Assembly (NCBI GenBank): GCA_965279005.1
Contig: CBDIHK010000012.1
Location: forward strand, 62,001-126,000
Reading direction: 5' to 3'
DNA length: 64,000 bases
From: Planctobacterium sp965279005
Lineage (GTDB): Bacteria; Pseudomonadota; Gammaproteobacteria; Enterobacterales; Alteromonadaceae
The notes under the pieces were generated by a model. The model was given only the letters and a program-made list of their open reading frames with translations. It had not been told where the DNA came from and searched no databases. Both the position numbers and the translations under genes were made by a program. Positions 54,097 through 61,878 of this stretch are shown piece by piece. How positions within the stretch are numbered: the first letter of the stretch is position 1; every line of letters starts with the position of its first letter.

Positions 54097-56916
54097 TTAT
54101 TTAATCTCAAGTGCCTCAGCGACCAAGGCTTTTTGTTGTTGGTTGTGAACAGATAAATAACCTACGGCTGGTGCAGAAGACGCTTCCCTACCCGCATAAC
54201 GCACTTTGGCACCGTCCGGGATAGAATCCCAGAAGTGGTGTTGGCTACAATACCAAGCGCCCTGGTTTTGCGGCTCTTCTTGGCACCAAACCCAGTCTTT
54301 AACATGCTTGTAGCGTTCGACCACGGCATCCAACTCTTCATGCGGGAATGGGTAGAGCTGCTCAATGCGCACGATGGCAACATTTTCCATTTCCTGCTTG
54401 CGTCGTTGATCTAACAAGTCGTAATAAACCTTGCCCGAACACATTACAACGCGCTTCACTTTAGCCGGTTTTAGAGGGTCAATTTCATCAATAACGTTGT
54501 GGAATACACCTTCAGCGAGTTCTTCCATCGTCGAAACGGCTTGCGGATGGCGCAACAGTGATTTTGGCGACATCACGATCAAAGGCCGGCGCATTGGACG
54601 CACTGCCTGTCGGCGCAGCATATTGTATACCTGCGCCGGCGTAGATGGCACACAGACTTGCCAGTTGTGTTCTGCACAAAGTTGCAAGAAGCGCTCTAAC
54701 CTTGCTGAGCTGTGCTCTGGCCCTTGGCCTTCATAACCGTGGGGTAACAACAGGGTTAAGCCACACAGGCGTCCCCATTTGTGCTCACCTGAACTCAAGA
54801 ATTGGTCTATCACTACCTGGGCACCGTTGGCAAAATCACCAAACTGGGCTTCCCAAATTGTCAAAGTTCCAGGCTCGGCAGTGGCATAACCGAATTCGAA
54901 TGCCATCACCGCTTCTTCAGAAAGCACAGAGTCAAATATCTCGAACTTGCCTTGCTCATTTTGGATATTGCAAAGTGGCAAATACTCTGAACCGTCTTCT
55001 TGGTTGTGCAAAACAGCGTGACGGTGGAAGAAGGTGCCCCTGCCCGCGTCTTGTCCAGTAAAACGGATGTTGGTGTTTTCAACCAGCATGGAGGCGTAGG
55101 CCAGGGTTTCAGCAGCACCCCAATCAAGTTTCTTTTCACCCTGCATCATGGAAAGCCGGTCGGCGTACAACTTCTTAACACGCGACTGCAATTTGAAGCT
55201 TTCAGGGTAAGCGCATACTGCCTGACCCAATTTCTTTAATTTGTCTACCGGCAACGAACCGTCATAGGGTACATCCCAATCATGGCCAAGGAATGGGGTC
55301 CAATCAACGGAGTGCTCGGTCATAGGGCGCCACTCGTCAACCACACAGGCTCCGTGATCTAGGGCTTCACGGTATTCATTCACCAATTTATCGACTTCGT
55401 GCTGCTCGATTACGCCCTCGGTCACCAATTGATCGGCATAAATCTTCCTCGGCACAGGATGCTTGCGAATTTTCTGGTACATCAACGGTTGGGTTGCATT
55501 GGGTTCGTCGGCTTCGTTATGGCCATGGCGGCGATAACAAACCAAATCGATAACCACATCGCGCTTGAAGGTATTGCGGTAATCCAGCGCCATCTTGGAA
55601 ACAAATACCACCGCTTCAGGATCATCGGCGTTGACATGGAAAATAGGTGCCTGCACCATCTTGGCAATGTCGGTACAGTATTGGGTGGAGCGGGTATCGA
55701 CCGTTTTGGAAGTCGTGAAGCCAACCTGGTTGTTCACTACGATACGTACTGTTCCACCTACCTGGAAACCCCGGGTTTGGGACATATTGAAGGTTTCTTG
55801 CACCACACCCTGCCCTGCTATCGCGGAATCACCGTGAACAGTAATAGGCAAGCACATGGTACCGTCGTCACAGCCGCGGCGGTCTAACCTAGCCCTGACA
55901 GATCCCATTACTACCGGATTGACGATTTCGAGGTGGGAAGGGTTAAACGCCAATGCCAAGTGCACGGGACCGCCTGGAGTGGCAAAGTCCGAAGAAAAAC
56001 CCGCATGGTATTTTACATCACCAGAACCAAGCGACTTGTCGTGGTGACCTGAAAATTCGTCAAACAACACTGAGGGGTTTTTACCTAGCACGTTGACCAA
56101 TACATTCAACCTGCCGCGGTGCGCCATACCGATAACGACTTCCTTGGAGCCAGCAACACCAGCTTGGGAAATCAAAGTTTTTAGCATTGGCACTAGTGAG
56201 TCGCCACCTTCCAGTGAAAAGCGCTTGGCACCGGGGAATTTTGCCCCTAAGTATTTTTCCATGCCGTCGGCGGCGACGAGCCCTTTCAGAACATGGATTT
56301 TTTCGTCACGGGTAAGCGTAGGTTTGGCTTGGGCGGATTCTAAATAATGCTGTATCCAACGCTTTTCTTCAGTGTTGGTAATGTGCATGTATTCAGCGCC
56401 AATGGAACCGCAGTAAGTCCGGTTTAGTGACTTGAACAATTCGCCCAAGGACATCTTCTCTTGGCCTATGGCATAGGAGCCAAGGTTGTAAGAAGTGTCA
56501 AAATCCTTTTCGCTTAGGGTATGATGGCTAAGCTCCAAATCACGTACCCTAGGTTGTTGCCACAACCCAAGTGGATCTAGGTTGGCATGCTGGTGCCCGC
56601 GGAACCTGTAGGCATTGATCAGCTGCAATACTTTGACTTGCTTTTGATCACCGCCATCACTGCCTGCTGCAACGGCAGGTGCCCTGGCACTCAGGCCCAT
56701 CTGGGCCATTTTGCGAAAGTCGGCTTTGATGTCGCTGTGCTTAGCTTCTAAATCAACGCCGTCCACTTTCGGCAGTTTGTCAAAAACTGCCCGCCATTCT
56801 TCCGAAACACTCTGGGGATCATCCAAATAGGCTTCATATATTTCTTCAACATACGCAGCGTTACCACCAGCCATGTGGGAAGACTCCCACCACGCTTTCA
56901 TGACGCTTTCTTGCAT
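54097..56916 (-). CDS. sucA: 2-oxoglutarate dehydrogenase E1
   Basis: A 939-residue thiamine-diphosphate enzyme (E. coli 933) that decarboxylates 2-oxoglutarate. The N-terminal binding segment is AYVEEIYEAYLDDP. Core motifs are GMAHRGRLNVLVN, NQVGFTTS, FHVNADDPEAV (ThDP/Mg region) and RRHGHNEADEP, and the C-terminal part has GAWYCSQHHFWD. The gene ends 8 bp before sucB. A terminator separates it from sdhB, so sucA probably has its own promoter in the 133-bp spacer as well. Confidence 0.98.
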   Translation of the reverse strand: MQESVMKAWWESSHMAGGNAAYVEEIYEAYLDDPQSVSEEWRAVFDKLPKVDGVDLEAKHSDIKADFRKMAQMGLSARAPAVAAGSDGGDQKQVKVLQLINAYRFRGHQHANLDPLGLWQQPRVRDLELSHHTLSEKDFDTSYNLGSYAIGQEKMSLGELFKSLNRTYCGSIGAEYMHITNTEEKRWIQHYLESAQAKPTLTRDEKIHVLKGLVAADGMEKYLGAKFPGAKRFSLEGGDSLVPMLKTLISQAGVAGSKEVVIGMAHRGRLNVLVNVLGKNPSVLFDEFSGHHDKSLGSGDVKYHAGFSSDFATPGGPVHLALAFNPSHLEIVNPVVMGSVRARLDRRGCDDGTMCLPITVHGDSAIAGQGVVQETFNMSQTRGFQVGGTVRIVVNNQVGFTTSKTVDTRSTQYCTDIAKMVQAPIFHVNADDPEAVVFVSKMALDYRNTFKRDVVIDLVCYRRHGHNEADEPNATQPLMYQKIRKHPVPRKIYADQLVTEGVIEQHEVDKLVNEYREALDHGACVVDEWRPMTEHSVDWTPFLGHDWDVPYDGSLPVDKLKKLGQAVCAYPESFKLQSRVKKLYADRLSMMQGEKKLDWGAAETLAYASMLVENTNIRFTGQDAGRGTFFHRHAVLHNQEDGSEYLPLCNIQNEQGKFEIFDSVLSEEAVMAFEFGYATAEPGTLTIWEAQFGDFANGAQVVIDQFLSSGEHKWGRLCGLTLLLPHGYEGQGPEHSSARLERFLQLCAEHNWQVCVPSTPAQVYNMLRRQAVRPMRRPLIVMSPKSLLRHPQAVSTMEELAEGVFHNVIDEIDPLKPAKVKRVVMCSGKVYYDLLDQRRKQEMENVAIVRIEQLYPFPHEELDAVVERYKHVKDWVWCQEEPQNQGAWYCSQHHFWDSIPDGAKVRYAGREASSAPAVGYLSVHNQQQKALVAEALEIK

Positions 56917-56976
56917 TACTGTCCCTTAAATCGTCAACAGTTAATAATCAGACTTTAACTTTAGCAAAGTCCACAT

Positions 56977-57010
56977 AAAAAAATAGCCATCGTTCAATAG
57001 ATGGCTATTT
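56977..57010 (-). terminator. Rho-independent terminator between sdhB and sucA
   Basis: On the minus strand ATAGCCATC pairs with GATGGCTAT around an 8-base loop and is followed by seven T. This is a strong terminator after sdhB; it splits the sdh and suc transcription units or attenuates read-through. Confidence 0.82.
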
Positions 57011-57049
57011 AGTATTCAAAAAATGGTAACCAGCAACAGCTTAAGGTTA

Positions 57050-57757
57050 CTAAACAGCCCGTTGTAATAGCATAGACTTGATGTGTCCAATCGCCTTAGT
57101 AGGATTAAGGCCTTTAGGACAAACGTTAACGCAGTTCATTATGCCATGACATCTAAACACACTGAAGGCATCATCCAAATCATTTAAGCGAGAATCCGTC
57201 GCTGTATCCCTGCTATCGGCCAAAAATCTGTACGCATGCAACAAACCTGCAGGACCGATAAACTTATCAGGGTTCCACCAGAACGACGGACAAGAGGTCG
57301 AACAGCAGGCACAAAGGATACATTCATACAAACCGTCTAGCTTTTCGCGCTCTTCAGGTGACTGCAAGTGTTCCCGCTCTGGCTGCTCACCATCATTAAT
57401 TAAGAACGGCCTTACTTTTTCGTATTGGGTGTAGAACTGGCTCATGTCTACCACCAAATCACGGATAACTGGCAAACCAGGCAAAGGCCTAACTACAATT
57501 TTGCCATTGCCCAATGCTGATAGCGGCGTAATACAGGCGAGTCCGTTTTTGCCGTTCATATTAACACCATCAGAACCGCACACACCTTCTCGGCATGAAC
57601 GGCGGAAGGACAAGGTAGGATCCTGTTCTTTCAGCGCCAGTAGTGCATCTAGCACCATCATATCCTGGCCTTCTTCAACCTCAAGTTTGTAGTCCTGCAT
57701 TTTTGGCGCGGAGTCTACATCAGGGTTATAACGGTATACCGAAATTTCTCTAATCAT
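57050..57757 (-). CDS. sdhB: Succinate dehydrogenase iron-sulfur subunit
   Basis: A 235-residue subunit that passes electrons from FAD to the quinone site. The [2Fe-2S] ligands are in SCREGVCGSDGVNMNG ... LACITPL (about 58-85), the [4Fe-4S] ligands in CILCACCSTSCPSFW (about 150), and the [3Fe-4S] ligands in CHGIMNCVNVCPKGLNP (about 207-222). It is intact and starts 12 bp after sdhA. Its normal membrane partners SdhC and SdhD are not recognisable in this locus. Confidence 0.98.
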   Translation of the reverse strand: MIREISVYRYNPDVDSAPKMQDYKLEVEEGQDMMVLDALLALKEQDPTLSFRRSCREGVCGSDGVNMNGKNGLACITPLSALGNGKIVVRPLPGLPVIRDLVVDMSQFYTQYEKVRPFLINDGEQPEREHLQSPEEREKLDGLYECILCACCSTSCPSFWWNPDKFIGPAGLLHAYRFLADSRDTATDSRLNDLDDAFSVFRCHGIMNCVNVCPKGLNPTKAIGHIKSMLLQRAV

Positions 57758-57769
57758 AACAACTACCCC

Positions 57770-59542
57770 TTAATAAGTACGCACTTTAGGTGGGAACGCT
57801 TCGCGCAGTTTTGGCTCCATGTTTACGTCGCGGTTACACATGGTTTCAGACTCTGGGCGATAGATTGAATGGCACAACCAATTTTCATCATCGCGGTCTG
57901 GAAAATCGAAGCGGCTGTGGGCGCCACGGCTCTCGGTACGATAATTTGCTGAAACTGCCGTTGAATACGCCGTTTCCATCAAGTTATCTAATTCTAAACA
58001 CTCGATGCGCATGGTATTGAATTCAGAGCTCTTATCGTCCAAACGGGCATTTTGTAAACGCTCGCGAATTTCTTTCAGCTCTTTCAAGCCCTGTTCCATC
58101 GCTTCACCTTCGCGGAATACCGAAAAGTTGAGCTGCATGCATTGTTGCATGTCTTTCTTAATCTGTACCGGATCTTCACCTTTGCCGACAGTAGAGTTTT
58201 CCCAACGGTTGTAACGGGCAAGCGCCTCGTCTAGGTCGGATTCTGACGCGTCGCGGCTTGGATTTTGTTCCTTGAGTGCTTCACCTAGGTGCAAGCCTGT
58301 GGCACGGCCAAATACGACGAGGTCGAGCAATGAGTTACCACCGAGCCTGTTGGCACCGTGTACCGATACACAGGCGATTTCACCGCAGGCAAATAAGCCC
58401 TTGACTAACTTGTCTTTGCCGTCTTCGCCAACAGTAATGCACTGGCCGTCAACATTGGTTGGGATACCACCCATCATATAATGGCAGGTAGGGATGACCG
58501 GAATGGGCTCTTTTACGGGATCAACGTGGGCAAAAGTACGTGATAATTCGAGGATACCAGGTAGCCTTGATTCTAGGACTTCTTTACCTAGGTGGTCTAG
58601 CTTAAGCTTGATGTGGGTTCCCCAAGGACCTTCACAACCGCGGCCTTCACGGATCTCAGTCATCATTGAGCGGGCTACTACGTCACGGCCAGCCAAATCT
58701 TTAGCATTAGGCGCATAGCGCTCCATAAAGCGCTCACCGTCTTTATTCAATAGGTAACCACCTTCACCACGGCAACCTTCAGTCACCAAGGTACCAGCTC
58801 CGGCAATACCGGTTGGGTGGAACTGCCACATTTCCATGTCTTGTACGCAAACGCCTGCTCGCAAGGCCATGCCTACACCGTCACCCGTGTTGATGTGGGC
58901 GTTAGTGGTAGAGGCGTAGATACGACCAGCACCACCTGTGGCCAGTACCACAGCGCGTGATTTGAAATACACCACTTCGCCGGTTTCGATATCAATGGCG
59001 GTACAACCAACAACGTCGCCGTCTTGGTTTTTTACTAGGTCAAGTGCATACCACTCGCTAAACACTTGGGTTTTGTTTTTAACGTTTTGCTGATATAGCA
59101 AATGCAACAATGCGTGGCCTGTCCTATCCGCTGCCGCTGCTGTACGCGCGCCTTGCTCACCACCGAAGTTTTGTGATTGGCCACCAAACGGGCGTTGGTA
59201 AATTTTGCCGTTTTCAAAGCGAGAAAAAGGCAAACCCATGTTTTCCATTTCAATTATCGCTTCCGGACCGGTTTTACACATGTATTCGATCGCGTCCTGG
59301 TCACCGATATAATCGGAGCCTTTGACCGTATCGTACATGTGCCACTCCCAGTTATCTTCATGGGCATTGCCAAGGGCTACAGTAATACCGCCTTGGGCTG
59401 AAACCGTGTGTGACCTGGTAGGGAACACTTTTGATAATAGTGCGCAAGACTGCCCAGACTGAGAAATTTGTAAAGCGGCTCTCATCCCAGCGCCACCGGC
59501 GCCTATTACTACCGCGTCAAATTCGTGTACAGCTACGTTCAC
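57770..59542 (-). CDS. sdhA: Succinate dehydrogenase flavoprotein subunit
   Basis: A 590-residue catalytic subunit (E. coli 588). The FAD-binding start is FDAVVIGAGGAGMRAAL, the covalent FAD histidine is in RSHTVSAQGGI (about 47), and the active-site blocks are FHPTGIAGAGTLVTEGCRGEGGYL (core HPTGIAGAG) and HYMMGGIPTN, with the arginine in GANRLGGNSLLDLVVFGR. It oxidises succinate to fumarate. The gene follows directly after the sdhCD remnant; the start overlaps nothing and has a GTG choice giving MNVAVHEFDAVV. Confidence 0.98.
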   Translation of the reverse strand: MNVAVHEFDAVVIGAGGAGMRAALQISQSGQSCALLSKVFPTRSHTVSAQGGITVALGNAHEDNWEWHMYDTVKGSDYIGDQDAIEYMCKTGPEAIIEMENMGLPFSRFENGKIYQRPFGGQSQNFGGEQGARTAAAADRTGHALLHLLYQQNVKNKTQVFSEWYALDLVKNQDGDVVGCTAIDIETGEVVYFKSRAVVLATGGAGRIYASTTNAHINTGDGVGMALRAGVCVQDMEMWQFHPTGIAGAGTLVTEGCRGEGGYLLNKDGERFMERYAPNAKDLAGRDVVARSMMTEIREGRGCEGPWGTHIKLKLDHLGKEVLESRLPGILELSRTFAHVDPVKEPIPVIPTCHYMMGGIPTNVDGQCITVGEDGKDKLVKGLFACGEIACVSVHGANRLGGNSLLDLVVFGRATGLHLGEALKEQNPSRDASESDLDEALARYNRWENSTVGKGEDPVQIKKDMQQCMQLNFSVFREGEAMEQGLKELKEIRERLQNARLDDKSSEFNTMRIECLELDNLMETAYSTAVSANYRTESRGAHSRFDFPDRDDENWLCHSIYRPESETMCNRDVNMEPKLREAFPPKVRTY

Positions 59543-59996
59543 TTAAACACCCCATAAAACAAATAGCCCAATCGCTACGTTTTTGTTTGCGATTAGGTTC
59601 AAGAAATTCAGAAACGGCGCCCGTGTAATATGCAACATAGACTGGCTAGAGCTTGGTTCAACGTTGTCCTGCAAGACATTATGAACTGAGCTGAGCTTGT
59701 CCGTAGTGCGGCGAGAAGCGATATCGCTACACCCCAATTGTACCGGTGCAGCAATATCGTTTTGGAATAGATCAGGCTCTACTACTAATCGCGTAGCTAC
59801 CATGCCATCCCCCATTTTGCACCAATAGTTGGGGGCTGCGTTTGCATTGACGCCCCTAGCGACATTGGTATGTGGCTACGTTTGCTTTGCATCGTTAGTG
59901 ACAACACCTCAACGACGGGCTAGCAACCACTATGATAGGGAAAGACGGATAACTAATCGCATTAGGGTACAAGTTTACTGGTCTTTTTGTATTCAC
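59543..59996 (-). pseudogene. Decayed sdhC-sdhD remnant (membrane anchor genes)
   Basis: In this operon order sdhC and sdhD should lie here (about 720 bp), but only 454 bp separate the sdhC-like start from sdhA. From a GTG at 59996 the first about 25 codons read NTKRPVNLYPNAISYPS ... IIVVAS, recalling the SdhC N-terminus (KRPVNL, then I-x-Y/F-P). The frame then leaves the family and stops near 59894. The last codons before sdhA read AIGLFVLWGV, like the SdhD C-terminus. Between them I find neither the haem-ligand histidine blocks (HLxGGxRH of SdhC, HxxxGxxxVxxDY of SdhD) nor any membrane-helix-rich frame. Deletion plus decay is the simplest reading. Confidence 0.6.
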
Positions 59997-60123
59997 GATT
60001 TGTTGCCCTGGTGGACGGTTTCGAGCTTTCTCTGCCAACCCCAAGTATTGGTTGGTCCCTTCGGGTAGGCAAAGTTCCAAGTTGTCGTTACCCCGGAATC
60101 GATATCTTTCGACATTTTTCCCA

Positions 60124-60140
60124 GTTAACAATTTGTTAAC
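60124..60140. promoter_or_regulatory. ArcA-box-like palindrome upstream of sdh
   Basis: GTTAACAATTTGTTAAC is a perfect 8-1-8 palindrome that also contains the direct repeat GTTAAC with 11-bp spacing, the pattern of ArcA boxes. It lies 128 bp before the sdhC-like start and 284 bp before gltA. In E. coli ArcA represses both sdh and gltA, so the position fits. Confidence 0.6.
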
Positions 60141-60327
60141 CCAGTCAACAGGTTATGCGGTAAGGCTAACACTGACAAACCGGCGGGTGCAAACCATTTG
60201 AAGTATATCTACGAGATTTAATAAATACAATTTTTGTTACGAATTGGCAGCGAATTACAGCCGCTTAACACTTTTATCACATTAGTTTCACATTACTGCA
60301 TAGTTATTATTCAGAACTGCATTAAAA

Positions 60328-60356
60328 TTGACTTATGGAGTCATAGTGGTTACAAC
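60328..60356 (+). promoter_or_regulatory. Candidate sigma-70 promoter of gltA
   Basis: A -35 of TTGACT (60328-60333), a 17-bp spacer and a -10 of TACAAC (60351-60356) lie 68 bp before the gltA ATG. CATAGT and ACTATG around the -10 form a small inverted repeat (60342-60360) that could be an operator. Confidence 0.5.
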
Positions 60357-60423
60357 TATGCCCTCTTAATCCCACGGCCAACCAAAACCGTTGTGTATTC
60401 CCACAGTTTTTAAGGAGACCTCT

Positions 60424-61704
60424 ATGGCAGCTGATAAAGCCGTTTTAAAAGTAGGTGACAAAGAAATTGAACTCCCTGTCCTAAAAGGGACTGCCGGGCA
60501 AGACGTAATTGACGTGCGCACCCTAGGCAGTATCGGTTATTTCACGTTTGACCCTGGCTTTATGGCAACTGGCTCTTGTGAATCGAATATTACCTTCATC
60601 GACGGCGCTAAAGGCGTGTTGTTGCACAGGGGTTACTCAATCGAAGAACTTGCAAGGGATGCAGACTACTTGGAAGTGGTTTACATGCTGCTGCATGGTG
60701 AGGCGCCAGATTCGGCCACTTATTTGGACTTCAAAAACACCATCACGCGCCACACAATGGTTCATGAGAGTGTCAATCACTTCTTCCAAGGATTTCGCCC
60801 TGACGCCCACCCTATGGCAATGCTATGTGGGACCGTTGGCGCCTTGTCGTCCTTCTACCATGACGACTTGGATGTGAGCAATGATGAAATGCGTTTGCGC
60901 AGCGCCTACCGCTTAGTGGCGAAAATGCCGACGTTGGTGGCCATGTGCTACAAATACAACATCGGCCAACCCTTTGTTTATCCGCGCAACGATTTGTCCT
61001 ACGCTGAAAACTTCTTGAACATGATGTTCTCAGTCCCGGCGGAAGAATACAAAATCAGCCCTGCTGTAGCACGTGCTGTCGACCGTATTTTCACACTGCA
61101 CGCAGACCACGAACAAAATGCCTCAACTTCAACAGTTCGCTTGGCAGGCTCTTCTGGTGCCAATCCATATGCTTGTATCGCCGCAGGTGTTGCATCGCTT
61201 TGGGGACCTGCCCACGGTGGTGCCAACGAAGCATGTTTGAACATGTTGGAAGAAATCGGCTCAGTTGACAAAATTCCTGAATACATCGAAAAAGCGAAAG
61301 ACAAGAGCGATCCTTTCCGCTTGATGGGCTTCGGTCACCGCGTTTACAAAAACTATGATCCGCGCGCCACTGTAATGCGTGAAAGCTGCCATGAAGTACT
61401 GGCCGAACTAGACCTTAAGGATCCGCTACTAGATGTCGCGATGGAATTGGAAAAAATTGCACTTGAAGACGATTACTTCAAGTCCAAGAAGCTATTCCCT
61501 AACGTGGACTTCTACTCAGGTATTATCTTAAAGGCGATCGGTATCCCAACGAATATGTTCACCTGCATTTTCGCCTTGGCAAGGACTGTTGGATGGATTT
61601 CCCACTGGCATGAAATGCTTAGCCAACCAGGACAAAAAATCGGCCGGCCCCGCCAATTATACACTGGTGCAGCACAACGCCCGTTCCAGCCAATTAAAAA
61701 GTAG
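60424..61704 (+). CDS. gltA: Citrate synthase, type II
   Basis: A 426-residue hexameric, NADH-sensitive-type citrate synthase (E. coli 427). I start it at the ATG at 60424, which has AGGAG 8-12 bases upstream; the frame is open 11 codons further. Catalytic residues are in LHADHEQNASTSTVRL (His), GPAHGGANEACL (His), GFGHRVYKNYDPRA and LFPNVDFYSGI (Asp). It condenses oxaloacetate and acetyl-CoA. The gene is divergent from the sdh-suc block. Confidence 0.98.
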   Translation: MAADKAVLKVGDKEIELPVLKGTAGQDVIDVRTLGSIGYFTFDPGFMATGSCESNITFIDGAKGVLLHRGYSIEELARDADYLEVVYMLLHGEAPDSATYLDFKNTITRHTMVHESVNHFFQGFRPDAHPMAMLCGTVGALSSFYHDDLDVSNDEMRLRSAYRLVAKMPTLVAMCYKYNIGQPFVYPRNDLSYAENFLNMMFSVPAEEYKISPAVARAVDRIFTLHADHEQNASTSTVRLAGSSGANPYACIAAGVASLWGPAHGGANEACLNMLEEIGSVDKIPEYIEKAKDKSDPFRLMGFGHRVYKNYDPRATVMRESCHEVLAELDLKDPLLDVAMELEKIALEDDYFKSKKLFPNVDFYSGIILKAIGIPTNMFTCIFALARTVGWISHWHEMLSQPGQKIGRPRQLYTGAAQRPFQPIKK

Positions 61705-61742
61705 TGCAACGCTGCAATGCAGCGACTGCAGGGCACCTGCTG

Positions 61743-61769
61743 AAAGCCGTTCAATAGGACGGCTTTTTT
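61743..61769 (+). terminator. Rho-independent terminator of gltA
   Basis: AGCCGT (61745-61750) pairs with ACGGCT (61759-61764) across 8 bases and is followed by a T-run. It lies 40 bp after the gltA stop. Confidence 0.75.
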
Positions 61770-61878
61770 ATTGCCTAGTGCTGAAGCTTGAAAAACATAG
61801 TCAAAGCCTCAATCTTTTGTGCGTGGCCCGGACACATCCGGCCAATATCCCCAAAACCTTATCTGCTACGGAATGCCT

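Larger units (their letters stand above)
59997..60423. other. Regulatory region between sdh and gltA
   Basis: About 430 bp that must hold the divergent gltA and sdh promoters. It contains the ArcA-box-like palindrome at 60124 and the candidate gltA promoter at 60328. No gene is visible. Confidence 0.5.

Noticed and set aside
59543..59815. A 90-codon minus-strand frame between sdhA and the sdhC-like start as a novel gene
   Set aside because: Its composition is unlike a folded protein except for the last about 25 residues, there is no ribosome site, and it lies where sdhD should be; a decayed sdhD is simpler.
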